The notes beneath the pieces were generated by a model, which worked only from the letters and a program-made list of their open reading frames with translations, searched no databases and was not told where the DNA came from. Of a DNA stretch of 64,000 bases, positions 8,158 to 17,363 are shown one piece after another; position 1 is the stretch's first letter, and the number at the start of each line of letters is the position of its first letter. The position numbers and the translations under genes were made by a program. This stretch comes from Massilia varians (GTDB lineage Bacteria > Pseudomonadota > Gammaproteobacteria > Burkholderiales > Burkholderiaceae_D), in assembly GCF_027923905.1 (NCBI RefSeq), contig NZ_AP026966.1, forward strand, positions 310,001-374,000, read 5' to 3'.

Positions 8158-9627
8158 ATGTTGAATTCCCACCAGGCTGAACCAGTGTCTGCCGCCGTGC
8201 CGCTGGTCGTCGATCTCGACGGCACCCTCACTCTGACCGATACGCTGGTCGAGTCCGTCGTGCTGCTGGCTCGGCAATCGCCATCGAGCCTGCTGCGCTT
8301 GCCTTTCTGGCTGCTGCGCGGCCGTGAAGCGTTGAAATCCGAAATCGCCCGCCGTGTCGAGCTGCCGGCGGCGCAGTTGCCTTACCGCGAAGAGCTGCTC
8401 GATTATCTGCGGGCCGAAAAGGCGGCCGGCCGTGAAATCGTGCTGGCCACGGCCGCGCACCGCAAGATTGCCGATGATGTTGCAGCCCACCTCGGCCTGT
8501 TCGACCGCGTATTGGCCACCGACGAGACGCGCAACCTGAAGGGATCCAACAAGCTGGCCGCGATTCGCGAAGAAGTCGGGCCGGAGTTTGCGTATGCCGG
8601 CGACAGTCCGGCCGACCTCGCGGTATGGAAAGGCGCCCAGGCGGCGCTGCTGGTCGGCGCGTCCGAGTCGCTGGCGCGCCAGGTGCGCAGGGAACATGTG
8701 GTCGAGAAGGAGTTTGCGCGTCCCGCCGCCGGGCTACGGGTGTGGCGCAAGGCTTTGCGCGTGCACCAGTGGGCCAAGAACGTCCTGCTGTTCGTGCCGA
8801 TGCTCACCGCGTTCTCGTTCGCCCCGGCCGACATCGCCACCATGCTGCTGGCCTTCCTGTGTTTCTCGTTGGCGGCTTCGGCGACCTACATCGCCAACGA
8901 CCTGTGGGACCTCGGCAACGACCGTCAGCATCCGCGCAAGCGCCTGCGCCCCTTCGCCAGTGGCGTGCTGCCGATCACCTCGGGCGTCGCGGCCGCGGCC
9001 GGCCTGATGGCGGTCGCGTTCGGGCTTGCCGTCCTTGGGGTCAACGCAGGCTTCGCCGCCATGCTGCTGGCCTACGTCGTCATGACCACCACTTACAGCT
9101 GGAGCCTGAAGGAATACGTGCTGGTGGACGTCATGGCGCTGTCGATCCTCTATACCATGCGCATCGTGACTGGCTCGGTGGCGGTGGGCATCGAAACCAG
9201 CTCCTGGCTGCTGGCCTTCTCGCTGTTCGTCTTCCTCAGCCTGGCGCTAGTCAAGCGCTGTTCCGAGCTCAAGGCCCTGCAGGGCAGCGGCGGCAACAGT
9301 ACCCGCGGGCGCGATTACCGCGTCAGCGACCTGGCCGTGCTGTGGCCGATGGGCCTGGCCTCGGCAATGTCGGCGGTGGTGGTGTTCGGCCTCTACATCC
9401 ACGCACCTGAAACCCAGGCGCGCTACGCCACCCCTACGCTGCTGTGGGCTGCCGTGGCGCTGCTGATCTACTGGCTCGGACGCTTGTGGATCAAGACCGG
9501 GCGTGATGAAATGGACGACGACCCGGTCCTGTATGCACTCAAGGACCGCGGCAGCCGGCTGGTCGTGATCGCGATGGGCGTGGTCATGGGCTGTGCCTAC
9601 TTCTTCGACTTGGCTGCGATCTTCTGA
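8158..9627 (+). CDS. HAD-domain and UbiA-type prenyltransferase fusion protein
   Basis: The protein of about 489 residues has two parts. The N-terminal third is a HAD phosphatase-like domain (VVDLDGTLTLTDT, Lys in KGSNKLAAI, YAGDSPADLAVW). From about residue 200 follows a UbiA-superfamily membrane domain of some nine helices with the first Asp-rich motif NDLWDLGNDRQHPRKR. That 'NDxxDxxxDxxHPRKR' form resembles decaprenyl-phosphate phosphoribosyltransferases more than ubiquinone-type UbiA. A polyprenyl-phosphate transferase role is therefore inferred. ATG 8158 is chosen over GTG 8152; neither has a strong ribosome site. Confidence 0.8.
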   Translation: MLNSHQAEPVSAAVPLVVDLDGTLTLTDTLVESVVLLARQSPSSLLRLPFWLLRGREALKSEIARRVELPAAQLPYREELLDYLRAEKAAGREIVLATAAHRKIADDVAAHLGLFDRVLATDETRNLKGSNKLAAIREEVGPEFAYAGDSPADLAVWKGAQAALLVGASESLARQVRREHVVEKEFARPAAGLRVWRKALRVHQWAKNVLLFVPMLTAFSFAPADIATMLLAFLCFSLAASATYIANDLWDLGNDRQHPRKRLRPFASGVLPITSGVAAAAGLMAVAFGLAVLGVNAGFAAMLLAYVVMTTTYSWSLKEYVLVDVMALSILYTMRIVTGSVAVGIETSSWLLAFSLFVFLSLALVKRCSELKALQGSGGNSTRGRDYRVSDLAVLWPMGLASAMSAVVVFGLYIHAPETQARYATPTLLWAAVALLIYWLGRLWIKTGRDEMDDDPVLYALKDRGSRLVVIAMGVVMGCAYFFDLAAIF

Positions 9628-9851
9628 TGTCCCTGCCGCAAAAACCGCCGGTGCCGAGCGCACCGGAACTGCACAGCCCCGTCCCCTCTCCCTGCATCAA
9701 CGTATGCCAGATGGAGCCCGCCACTGGCCTGTGCCGGGGCTGCCTGCGCACGATCGAGGAGATCGTCGCCTGGGGCAGCGCCAGCGACGAGGACAAGCGC
9801 GCCGTGTGGGCCGAGATCCGGCGCCGCCAAGCCGAGATCGACTGGGGCTGA
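9627..9851 (+). CDS. DUF1289 domain-containing protein
   Basis: The 74-residue protein carries the DUF1289 four-cysteine signature SPCINVCQMEPATGLCRGC followed by RTIEEIVAW and a short acidic helix. The cysteines suggest metal or iron-sulfur binding, but no function is established. Its ATG overlaps the TGA of the upstream HAD-UbiA gene (ATGA-type, one base shared), so translation is probably coupled. Confidence 0.8.
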   Translation: MSLPQKPPVPSAPELHSPVPSPCINVCQMEPATGLCRGCLRTIEEIVAWGSASDEDKRAVWAEIRRRQAEIDWG

Positions 9852-9852
9852 G

Positions 9853-10764
9853 GTGGAAGCGCGCCTGCCGCCGTCGATCCACGTCTTCGAGCGCGGCTGG
9901 CTCTCGTCCAACAACATCCTGTTCACCGGCGCCGAGGACACGGCGCTGGTCGACAGCGGCTACGTGACGCATGCGGCGCAGACCCTGGCGCTGGTGCGCC
10001 AGGTGCTCGGTTCCCGCCCGCTCGAACGCCTGCTCAACACCCACCTGCACTCCGACCACTGCGGCGGCAACGCCCTGCTGGCGCAGGCCTATGGCTGCCG
10101 GATCGCGATCCCGGCGCTGGACGCCGCCAAGGTGGCCGCGTGGGACGAAGAGGCGCTCAGCTACCGCGCCACCGGCCAGCAGTGCGCGCGTTTTCATTTC
10201 GATGTCACCCTGGCCCCGGGCGATATCCTGATGCTCGGTGATCTGCGCTGGCAGGTCCTGGCGGCGCCCGGCCACGACCCGCATGCGCTGCTGTTCTTCT
10301 GCGCAAGCGAAGGCATCCTGATTTCCGGCGACGCGCTGTGGGAGAACGGTTTCGGGGTGGTGTTCCCGGAACTGGCCGGCGAGCCGGGCTTCGACGAGGT
10401 CGGCGCCACCCTCGAGCTGATCGCCAGCCTGGATGCGCGCGTGGTCATTCCCGGCCATGGGGCGCTGTTCGGCGACGTGCCGGGGGCGCTGGCGCGGGCG
10501 CGGACGCGCCTGGATTACCTGAGTGCGGACCCGGTGCGCAACGCACAGAACGCGGTCAAGGTGCTGTTGAAATTCCTGCTGCTGGAGCGGCGCGCGCTGG
10601 CGCTGGAGGCGCTGCCCGGCCTGCTGGCCTCGATCCCGCTGGTGGAACGGGTGCGCACCGGGGTGCTGGCCATGGACGAGGACGCGCTGGCGCAATGGGC
10701 CTGCGCGGCACTGGTGCGCGCCGGCGCCGCCCGCATCGATGGCGGCGCCCTGGCTGACGTTTAG
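9853..10764 (+). CDS. Metallo-beta-lactamase-fold hydrolase
   Basis: The 303-residue protein has the zinc-binding motif THLHSDHCGG, a later His in APGHDPHALLF, Asp in ISGDALWENG and His in VIPGHGALFG, giving the full MBL-fold ligand set. The C-terminal 80 residues form an additional helical region. The substrate is unknown; glyoxalase II-like and lactonase relatives share this pattern. It starts at GTG 9853, one base after the DUF1289 stop, and so forms a tight three-gene operon with the two genes before it. Confidence 0.82.
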   Translation: MEARLPPSIHVFERGWLSSNNILFTGAEDTALVDSGYVTHAAQTLALVRQVLGSRPLERLLNTHLHSDHCGGNALLAQAYGCRIAIPALDAAKVAAWDEEALSYRATGQQCARFHFDVTLAPGDILMLGDLRWQVLAAPGHDPHALLFFCASEGILISGDALWENGFGVVFPELAGEPGFDEVGATLELIASLDARVVIPGHGALFGDVPGALARARTRLDYLSADPVRNAQNAVKVLLKFLLLERRALALEALPGLLASIPLVERVRTGVLAMDEDALAQWACAALVRAGAARIDGGALADV

Positions 10765-10847
10765 AGTCCAGAATCTAGCACGATCGTTCTTTTTTCACGG
10801 CATAATGCCCTGGATACGTTTGATCAACCGACAACCGAGAGCTTCCC

Positions 10848-11801
10848 ATGACGCTGCCACCCGTGCTGCAAGACCTGTCCCTCCCCGTCATCGCTTCGCC
10901 GATGTTTATCGCCAGCGGTCCCGCGCTGGTGGCGGCCCAGTGCAAGGCCGGCATCGTCGGTTCCTTCCCCGCCCTGAACGCGCGGCCGGCCGAACTGCTG
11001 GACACCTGGCTGACCGACCTGCAGCGCGAGCTGGCCGAGTACCAGGACGCCAACCCGGGCGCGAAGGTGGGCCCGATCGCGGTGAACCAGATCGTGCACG
11101 CCTCGAACGACCGCCTGGCGCACGACGTCGAGGTCTGCGTGAAGCACCAGGTGCCGATCATCATCTCCTCGCTGCGCGCGCCGCCGAAGGAGATGCTCGA
11201 TGCGGTGCACGCCTACGGCGGCATCGTGATGCACGACGTGGTCTCGATCCGCCACGCGCAGAAGGCGCTGGAAGCCGGCGTGGACGGCCTGATCCTGGTG
11301 GCGGCCGGCGCCGGCGGCCATGCGGGCGCGCTGTCGCCCTTCGCGCTGGTGGGCGAGGTGCGCAAGTTCTTCAAGGGGCCGATCGCCCTGTCCGGCGCGA
11401 TCGCCACCGGCGACGCGATCCTCGCGGCCCAGGCCATGGGCGCCGACTTCGCCTACATCGGCTCGCGCTGGCTGGCGACCCGGGAATCGAACGTCAGCGA
11501 CGCCTACCGCGACGCGATCGTGGAATCGTCGGCGGCCGACGTGGTGTACACCAACCTGTTCACCGGCGTGCACGGCAACTACCTGAAGAAATCGATCGTC
11601 GCCGCCGGGCTCGATCCGGACAACCTGCCGGAATCGGACAAGAGCAAGATGAGCTTCGGTGCGGGCAGCGCCAAGGCCTGGCGCGACATCTGGGGCGCCG
11701 GCCAGGGCGTGGGCCTGATGGACGACGTGCCGAGCGTGGCCGAGATGGTCGAGCGCCTGAAGGCGGAATACGCGGCGGCGCGCGCGCGCCTGGCGCTGTA
11801 G
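10848..11801 (+). CDS. NAD(P)H-dependent flavin oxidoreductase / nitronate monooxygenase family
   Basis: The 317-residue protein is a TIM-barrel FMN enzyme of the 2-nitropropane dioxygenase family: PVIASPMFIASGPALVAAQCKAG near the N-terminus, GADFAYIGSRW and LILVAAGAGGHAG, with the conserved His in GGIVMHDVVS. Members oxidise propionate 3-nitronate or act as flavin-dependent enoyl-type reductases. The TAG stop at 11799-11801 lies inside the first four bases (GTAG) of a palindromic repeat. Confidence 0.85.
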   Translation: MTLPPVLQDLSLPVIASPMFIASGPALVAAQCKAGIVGSFPALNARPAELLDTWLTDLQRELAEYQDANPGAKVGPIAVNQIVHASNDRLAHDVEVCVKHQVPIIISSLRAPPKEMLDAVHAYGGIVMHDVVSIRHAQKALEAGVDGLILVAAGAGGHAGALSPFALVGEVRKFFKGPIALSGAIATGDAILAAQAMGADFAYIGSRWLATRESNVSDAYRDAIVESSAADVVYTNLFTGVHGNYLKKSIVAAGLDPDNLPESDKSKMSFGAGSAKAWRDIWGAGQGVGLMDDVPSVAEMVERLKAEYAAARARLAL

Positions 11802-11904
11802 GGTGGTCGGCTCTGCCGACCGCGCGTTCAAATCCGGCTTGAGCAGACGCTGCGGTTATTTTTCAGCTGGTTGAACGCGCGGACGGCGAAGCCGTCCACC
11901 CTAC
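11798..11904. repeat. REP/BIME-like palindromic element, copy 2
   Basis: This 107-bp element starts GTAGGGTGGTCGGC and ends GCCGTCCACCCTAC. The same inner arms CGCGCGTTCAA and TTGAACGCGCG flank a variable centre. It lies precisely between the stop codons of the convergent flavoprotein and hpt genes. Its centre shares AATCCGGC-TGAGCAGACGC with copy 3, so these two are the closest relatives. Confidence 0.85.
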
Positions 11905-11905
11905 A

Positions 11906-12532
11906 TTAATCCAGGCGCTTGGCGTCGGGCGTCGGGAAGGGCGGCGGCGGTTCCGCCGCGCTCAGGTCGTCCTGGTTGATCGACCACAGCCCCGGCAGGT
12001 TGCGCCAGTAGTTGTACACGTCCATGCCGAAGCCGACCACGAATTCGTTCGGCAGGCTCAAGCCGACCAGGTCGGCCTTGATCGGCTTGGCGCGCTTGAG
12101 GTCCTTGTCGGCGAACACCGCGACGACCACTTCGGCCGCGCCCATGTCGAGCAGGCGCTGCTTCACGTGGGCGAGGGTCTCGCCTTCGTCGAGGATGTCG
12201 TCGACCACGACGATGGTGCGGCCCGCCACGTCCTGGCGCGGGATGACCTTCCACACGATCTGGCCGCCGCGGTCGGCGTCGCCGTAGCGGCTCACGTGGA
12301 TGTAGTCGAATTCGAGCGGGAAGTCGAGCTGCGGCAGCAGGTGGCCGGTGAACACGACGGCGCCGCCCATCACGCCCAGCACCAGCGGGAAGGACTTCTC
12401 GTCGGGATTGCCGAAGCGCTTGTTCAGCTCAGTGGCGACACGCGCCACCGCGGCCTGGACTTCTTCGGGCGTGACGATCTGGGTGGCGTTGGCGAGCAGC
12501 GCGCGGGCGCGGTCATGGTGGTAGTCTTGCAT
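11906..12532 (-). CDS. hpt: Hypoxanthine(-guanine) phosphoribosyltransferase
   Basis: The 208-residue protein salvages purines by joining hypoxanthine or guanine to PRPP. It has the PRPP-binding signature TIVVVDDILDEGETL, the early loop LGVMGGAVVF and FVVGFGMDVYNYWRNLPGL near the end, which contacts the base. It is longer than E. coli Hpt because of a C-terminal tail (about 20 residues rich in Pro). ATG 12532 gives the family N-terminus. Confidence 0.87.
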   Translation of the reverse strand: MQDYHHDRARALLANATQIVTPEEVQAAVARVATELNKRFGNPDEKSFPLVLGVMGGAVVFTGHLLPQLDFPLEFDYIHVSRYGDADRGGQIVWKVIPRQDVAGRTIVVVDDILDEGETLAHVKQRLLDMGAAEVVVAVFADKDLKRAKPIKADLVGLSLPNEFVVGFGMDVYNYWRNLPGLWSINQDDLSAAEPPPPFPTPDAKRLD

Positions 12533-12608
12533 GGTCGGTCTGTCTCTGGTGTCGGGATGGCGCTGCGATTATGCGCCAATCAGGTAGGCGGGCGCGTTCC
12601 TGTTGGAA

Positions 12609-12959
12609 TCAGGCGCCCTGGATCTCACGCTGCAGCTTGCGGGTGAGCTTGGCGAAAACGAGCTCATACGAGCGGCGCAGCAGGGCTGCGAACTCCTCGT
12701 CGTCGAGCCGGGCCTCCGGCGTCACGAAGACCCACTTGGCGCGCGCCAGGTAGGGGGCAGGGAGGATGCCGGGGCGGTCGGTCAGTTCAAGAAAGCGCTC
12801 GTCGTCGGCCTTCAGGCTAAAGCCGGTCGAGGGGCCGTCCTTGTTGGTGACGGCAAACATCTTGGCGCCGACCGAAAAGACGGTGTCGTGGTCCCACTTG
12901 GTGTCTTCAGTGCAGCCGGGGAAGCTGCGGCAGAGTGTCTTTGCCGCTTCAAAATCCAT
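12609..12959 (-). CDS. MmcQ/YjbR family DNA-binding-like protein
   Basis: The 116-residue protein starts MDFEAAKTLCRSFPGCTEDTKW and includes VFSVGAKMFAV and APYLARAKWVFV, the hallmarks of the MmcQ/YjbR (CyaY-like fold) family. E. coli YjbR is suspected to bind DNA, but no function is proven. ATG 12959 is chosen because CAGGAGACAG precedes it; upstream in-frame starts have no ribosome site. Confidence 0.82.
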   Translation of the reverse strand: MDFEAAKTLCRSFPGCTEDTKWDHDTVFSVGAKMFAVTNKDGPSTGFSLKADDERFLELTDRPGILPAPYLARAKWVFVTPEARLDDEEFAALLRRSYELVFAKLTRKLQREIQGA

Positions 12960-13070
12960 TCTGTCTCCTGTGCCGGCGTGCGCGCCGGTCGTTTGTTCGT
13001 CTCGGACAACATTGTAACGCGCCGTTCGGCGTATCATACGTGGCTAGGATAACAACCCAAGACCCAAGCC

Positions 13071-14885
13071 ATGTCCACTGAATTTGAACAAGCCCGCAGC
13101 AAGCGCCTGGCCCAGCTGCGCAGCGCAATGGCGCGTGCCGGCATCGACGCCTTTGTCGTGCCGTCGAGCGACCCGCACCTGTCGGAATACCTGCCCGGGC
13201 ACTGGAAGGGCAGGGAGTGGGTGTCGGGCTTCACCGGCTCGGTCGGCACCTTCATCGCCACCGCGGACTTTGCCGGCGTGTGGACCGACGGCCGCTACTG
13301 GACCCAGGCCGAGACCGAGCTGGCCGGCAGCGAGATCGCCCTGATGAAGATCCCGGGTGCGGCGAGCCAGATGCACGTGGACTGGCTGGCGGCCAACCTG
13401 GCGCCCGGCCAGACCGTCGCGGTGGATGCGCGCGTGCTCGGCCTGGCCGGCGCACGCCTGTTGACGGACGCCCTGTCGGCCAAGGGCATCCGGCTGCGTA
13501 CCGACATCGACCTGCTCGACGAAGTCTGGCAGGACCGTCCGGCATTGCCGGCCGACCCGGTGTTCGAGCACCTGCCGCCCTACGCGACCACCAGCCGCGC
13601 GGACAAGCTGGCCGCTACCCGCGCCGCGATGGAGCAGCATGGGGCCGGCTTCCATGTCATCTCGACGCTGGACGACATCGCCTACCTGTTCAACCTGCGC
13701 GGCGCCGACGTCAGTTTTAACCCGGTGTTCCTGGCGCATGCGCTGATCGGCCGCGCCGATGCCACCCTGTTCGTCGGCGAGGGCAAGGTGCCGCCGGAAG
13801 TCCGGGCGCGCCTCGAGTCCGACGGCGTGCACCTCGCGCCGTACGCGAACGCCGCCACCGCGCTCGGTGCGCTGCCGGACGGCGCCACCCTGCTGCTCGA
13901 CCCGCGCCGGGTGACCGCCGGCATGCGCGCCGCGGTAGCGCAAGGCGTGCACGTGGTCGAAGCGATCAACCCGACCACCTTCGCCAAGTCGCGCAAGCTC
14001 GATAGCGAAGCGGTCAACGTGCGCGCCGCCATGGAGCAGGACGGCGCCGCGCTGTGCGAATTCTTCTCCTGGCTGGAGGCCGAACTGGCCAACAGCGCCC
14101 GTATGCCGCTGGATGAAGTCGCGATCGACACCCATATCACGGCAAGCCGTGCGCGCCGTCCCAACTTCATCAGCCCGAGCTTCTCGACCATCGCCGGCTT
14201 CAACAGCAACGGCGCGATCATGCACTACCGCGCCGCGCAAGCAACCTGCGCGACGATCGAAGGCGACGGCCTGCTGCTGATCGACTCGGGCGGCCAGTAC
14301 CTGGGCGGCACCACCGACATCACGCGCGTGATCCCGGTCGGCACCCCGAGCGAAGCGCAGAAGCGCGACTACACCCTGGTGCTGAAGGGCCTGATCAACC
14401 TGTCGGCGACGCGCTTCCCGCGCGGCACCCGTTCGCCGATGCTGGACGCGATCGCGCGCGCGCCGATCTGGGCCGCCGGCATCGACTACGGCCACGGCAC
14501 CGGCCACGGCGTCGGCTATTTCCTGAACGTGCACGAAGGCCCGCAGACCATCTCCCCTAGTGTGCCGCCGGATCCGCACACCGCGATGGAGCCGGGCATG
14601 ATCACCTCGATCGAGCCGGGCATCTACCGTCCGGGCCGCTGGGGCATCCGCATCGAGAACCTGGTGCTGAACCGTGTGGTGGACAGCACCGAGTTCGGCG
14701 AATACCTGGGCTTCGAGACGCTCACCCTGTGCCCGATCGATACCCGTCCCCTGGTGCGCTCCCTGCTGCGCGAAGACGAGATCGCGTGGCTGAACGCCTA
14801 CCACGCCACCGTGCGTGCGCGCCTCGAGCCTATGGTCGCCGGCGCGGCGCGCGACTGGCTCATCGAACGGACGGAGGCGATCTGA
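13071..14885 (+). CDS. Xaa-Pro aminopeptidase (M24B family)
   Basis: The 604-residue protein removes N-terminal residues preceding proline. It has the three-domain layout of long aminopeptidase P: two creatinase-like N-terminal domains (residues about 1-310) and a pita-bread catalytic domain. Metal ligands are visible as the Asp in LLIDSGGQYLGGTTDITR, the His in DYGHGTGHGVGYFLNVHE, the Glu in ITSIEPGIY and IRIENLVL. The length matches the eukaryote-like ~600-residue form found in many proteobacteria. Its stop overlaps the next gene's ATG by one base. Confidence 0.9.
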   Translation: MSTEFEQARSKRLAQLRSAMARAGIDAFVVPSSDPHLSEYLPGHWKGREWVSGFTGSVGTFIATADFAGVWTDGRYWTQAETELAGSEIALMKIPGAASQMHVDWLAANLAPGQTVAVDARVLGLAGARLLTDALSAKGIRLRTDIDLLDEVWQDRPALPADPVFEHLPPYATTSRADKLAATRAAMEQHGAGFHVISTLDDIAYLFNLRGADVSFNPVFLAHALIGRADATLFVGEGKVPPEVRARLESDGVHLAPYANAATALGALPDGATLLLDPRRVTAGMRAAVAQGVHVVEAINPTTFAKSRKLDSEAVNVRAAMEQDGAALCEFFSWLEAELANSARMPLDEVAIDTHITASRARRPNFISPSFSTIAGFNSNGAIMHYRAAQATCATIEGDGLLLIDSGGQYLGGTTDITRVIPVGTPSEAQKRDYTLVLKGLINLSATRFPRGTRSPMLDAIARAPIWAAGIDYGHGTGHGVGYFLNVHEGPQTISPSVPPDPHTAMEPGMITSIEPGIYRPGRWGIRIENLVLNRVVDSTEFGEYLGFETLTLCPIDTRPLVRSLLREDEIAWLNAYHATVRARLEPMVAGAARDWLIERTEAI

Positions 14886-15151
14886 TGGCGAGCTCCCGTT
14901 CCACCCGCGCCAGCGCGGCGGTCGAACGCCTCAAGAAGCGCACCGGGAACGCCGCGTATTCGATGGCGCGCACCGGCGACGGGCTGTTCTACCTGTCCGA
15001 GGCCCCGGGCGCGCCCGCGCTCAATGCGCCGCTCGAGCTGGACGACTTCGTCGCCTTCGTGAACGGCCTCGGCCCGCAGGAGGTCAAGCGGATCAGCAAG
15101 CACGACGAAGCCTTCGAAAAGCAGCTGGTGCGCAAGAAACCGGGAGCGTGA
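14885..15151 (+). CDS. Conserved hypothetical protein
   Basis: The 88-residue basic protein is not recognised. It starts with a Ser/Arg-rich stretch (MASSRSTRASAAVERLKKR), has a central FYLSEAPGAP segment and a C-terminal charged helix ending KKPGA. There is no signal peptide or membrane segment. The start ATG overlaps the TGA of the Xaa-Pro aminopeptidase gene (ATGA-type), indicating translational coupling, and GGAGG lies upstream inside that gene. The tight linkage and good codon use make it a real gene; its role is unknown. Confidence 0.65.
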   Translation: MASSRSTRASAAVERLKKRTGNAAYSMARTGDGLFYLSEAPGAPALNAPLELDDFVAFVNGLGPQEVKRISKHDEAFEKQLVRKKPGA

Positions 15152-15160
15152 CGACCCGCC

Positions 15161-15904
15161 ATGCCCTCCCATGCCCTGCTGGCCAATTACTGGTCCGAAT
15201 CCAGCATCTACACCAACGGCCTGATCCTGCTGCACCTGGCCGGCGCGCTGGCGCTCGGCCTGCTGGTCGGCTATGAACGCGCCTACCACGGCCGCGCCGC
15301 CGGCATGCGCACCTATGGGCTGGTGTGCATGGCCTCGGCCGCGCTGACCATCCTGGCCGGCTACCCGGACTTCTGGTACGGCGGCCATGGCGGCGTGCTG
15401 GCGCCGGTCGACCCGACCCGCATCATCCAGGGCGTGGTGACCGGCATCGGCTTCCTCGGCGCCGGCGTGATCATGCGCGAAGGCTTCAACATCAGCGGCC
15501 TGACCACGGCCGCCTCGATCTGGGCCTCGTCCGCGATCGGCATCCTGGTCGGCGTCGGCTTCTACCTGGCGGCGATGGGCCTGGCCTTCTTCTCGGGCAT
15601 GATCATGATCTACCTGAACCGCCTGGAGACCATCCTGCCTTCGCGCCATGCAGTGGCGGTGCGCATGCGTTTCAAGCCCCAGGTGCTGCCGCGCGAAGAG
15701 GTCCTGCGCCAGGCCGCGCTCGAGCGCGGCTACGAGATCGCGGGCAGCTCGCTCACCATCAGCAGCGACGAAGGCCGCCAGGAATGGCGCTTCGTGGCGC
15801 TGGCGCTGTCGAACCACAGCGGCGCGCCCTTGTCGGAACTGGCGCAGGAGCTGGCCGCCTTCGAAGGACTGGAAGCCTTCCAGCTGTCGCACGCCCGTAA
15901 TTAA
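15161..15904 (+). CDS. MgtC/SapB family membrane protein
   Basis: The 247-residue protein has four to five N-terminal membrane helices with the MgtC core: ALGLLVGYERAYHGRAAGMRTYGLV, IIQGVVTGIGFLGAGVI and ISGLTTAASIWASSAIGI. The C-terminal soluble domain is ACT-like. MgtC proteins are linked to growth at low magnesium, acid stress and control of ATP synthase. It begins 9 bases after the preceding small gene, so it is probably the third gene of that operon. Confidence 0.87.
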   Translation: MPSHALLANYWSESSIYTNGLILLHLAGALALGLLVGYERAYHGRAAGMRTYGLVCMASAALTILAGYPDFWYGGHGGVLAPVDPTRIIQGVVTGIGFLGAGVIMREGFNISGLTTAASIWASSAIGILVGVGFYLAAMGLAFFSGMIMIYLNRLETILPSRHAVAVRMRFKPQVLPREEVLRQAALERGYEIAGSSLTISSDEGRQEWRFVALALSNHSGAPLSELAQELAAFEGLEAFQLSHARN

Positions 15905-15953
15905 GAAAAATCCAACAACAATAAATCGGTTTATTCAGAACTGGGGGTCATCA

Positions 15954-16532
15954 ATGCAAGCACAAGACGTTCTCGATTTCTGGTTCCTGCCGGAAGGCAG
16001 CGAAGGCCATGGCAAACAGCGCATCGAATGGTTCCGCAAGGACGAAGCCTTCGATGCGGCGCTGCGCGAGCGCTTCGGCGCCCTCATCCACCAGGCGGTG
16101 GCGGGCGGGCTGCGCGAATGGGACGAGCTCGGACCGCGCGGCGCGCTGGCGCGCATCCTGGTGCTCGACCAGTTCACCCGCAACGCCTTCCGCGGCAAGC
16201 CGGAATCCTTCGCCGGCGACACGCTGGCGCTGGCCAGCGCGCAGCAGCTGGTGGATTCGGGCGAGCATCTGACGCTCTCTCCGGTTGAGCGCCAGTTCGT
16301 CTACATGCCCTTCGAGCACGCGGAGGACGCGCGCATGCAGGAGCAGGCCGTGACCCTGTTCACCGAGCTGGCCAGCCAGCATGAGGGTTTCGCAGAGGCC
16401 CTGGATTATGCGCACCGCCACCGCGGCGTGATCGCCCGCTTCGGCCGTTTCCCGCACCGTAACCCTATCCTCGGCCGCGCCTCCTCGCCGGAAGAGCTGG
16501 CCTACCTCGCGCTGCCCGGTTCCGGTTTCTGA
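15954..16532 (+). CDS. DUF924 family protein
   Basis: The 192-residue all-helical protein shows the DUF924 signatures VLDFWFLPE at the start, ILVLDQFTRNAFRGKP in the middle and FGRFPHRNPILGRASSPEE near the end. The fold is TPR-like. No biochemical role is established. ATG 15954 follows a weak GGGGT ribosome site. It is followed one base later by a DUF2520 gene. Confidence 0.85.
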   Translation: MQAQDVLDFWFLPEGSEGHGKQRIEWFRKDEAFDAALRERFGALIHQAVAGGLREWDELGPRGALARILVLDQFTRNAFRGKPESFAGDTLALASAQQLVDSGEHLTLSPVERQFVYMPFEHAEDARMQEQAVTLFTELASQHEGFAEALDYAHRHRGVIARFGRFPHRNPILGRASSPEELAYLALPGSGF

Positions 16533-16533
16533 C

Positions 16534-17361
16534 GTGGCGACGCTGAACCTGGTCGGCGCCGGCCACGTCGGCCGCGCGCTCGGGCGCCTGTTCGCCTCCA
16601 GCGGCGCTTTTGTCGTGCAGGACGTCCTGACCCGCAACGCGGCCAGCGCCCGCGAGGCGGTGGACTTCATCGGCGCCGGCCACGCCTGCGCCACGCTGGC
16701 GCAGATGCGCCCGGCCCAGGTGTGGATGCTGGCGGTGGGCGACGACGCCATCGTGCCGGCCTGCAAAGCCCTGGCGGCAAGCGGACCGCTGGCGGGGGCG
16801 GTGGTGTTCCACTGCAGCGGCGCCAAGGCTTCCGGCGAATTGCAGGCGGCGCGCGCGGCCGGCGCCCATGTCGCCAGCGTGCACCCGGTGCGCAGCTTCG
16901 CCGACCCCCAAGCCGTGGCCGCGGATTTCGCCGGCACCTTTTGCGGGATCGAGGGCGACGACGCGGCGCTGGGGCTGCTGGAGCCGGCCTTCGCGGCGAT
17001 CGGGGCACGCCTGGTGCGCATCGACCCGGCCGCCAAGACGGTCTACCACGCGGCCGCCGTGTTCGCGTCGAACTACCTGGTGACGGTGCTCGACGCCGCC
17101 CTGCGCGCGTACGAGGCGGCCGGGGTGCCGGCGGAAGTGGCGCGCGAACTGGCGCGGCCGCTCGCGAGTGAAGCCTTGGCCAACGTATTCCGCCTCGGCC
17201 CGGAAGCGGCGCTCAGCGGACCGGTCGCGCGCGGCGACTTCGCCACCGTGGCACGCCAGCAGGATGCCGTGACGCGCTGGGATGCCGCCACCGGCCGCCT
17301 GTACGAAGCGCTGGTGCCGCCGACCGCCGAGCTGGCACGCCGCAAACGTGGGGCAGCCTGA
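16534..17361 (+). CDS. Rossmann-like and DUF2520 domain protein
   Basis: The 275-residue protein opens with a Rossmann NAD(P)-binding loop LNLVGAGHVGRALGRLF and has VFHCSGAKASGEL and HPVRSFADP, typical of the NADP-oxidoreductase coenzyme F420-like domain. The C-terminal half is the helical DUF2520 domain, resembling ketopantoate reductase and hydroxyacid dehydrogenases. The substrate is unknown. It starts at GTG one base after the DUF924 stop, so the two are translationally coupled. Confidence 0.82.
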   Translation: MATLNLVGAGHVGRALGRLFASSGAFVVQDVLTRNAASAREAVDFIGAGHACATLAQMRPAQVWMLAVGDDAIVPACKALAASGPLAGAVVFHCSGAKASGELQAARAAGAHVASVHPVRSFADPQAVAADFAGTFCGIEGDDAALGLLEPAFAAIGARLVRIDPAAKTVYHAAAVFASNYLVTVLDAALRAYEAAGVPAEVARELARPLASEALANVFRLGPEAALSGPVARGDFATVARQQDAVTRWDAATGRLYEALVPPTAELARRKRGAA

Positions 17362-17363
17362 AC

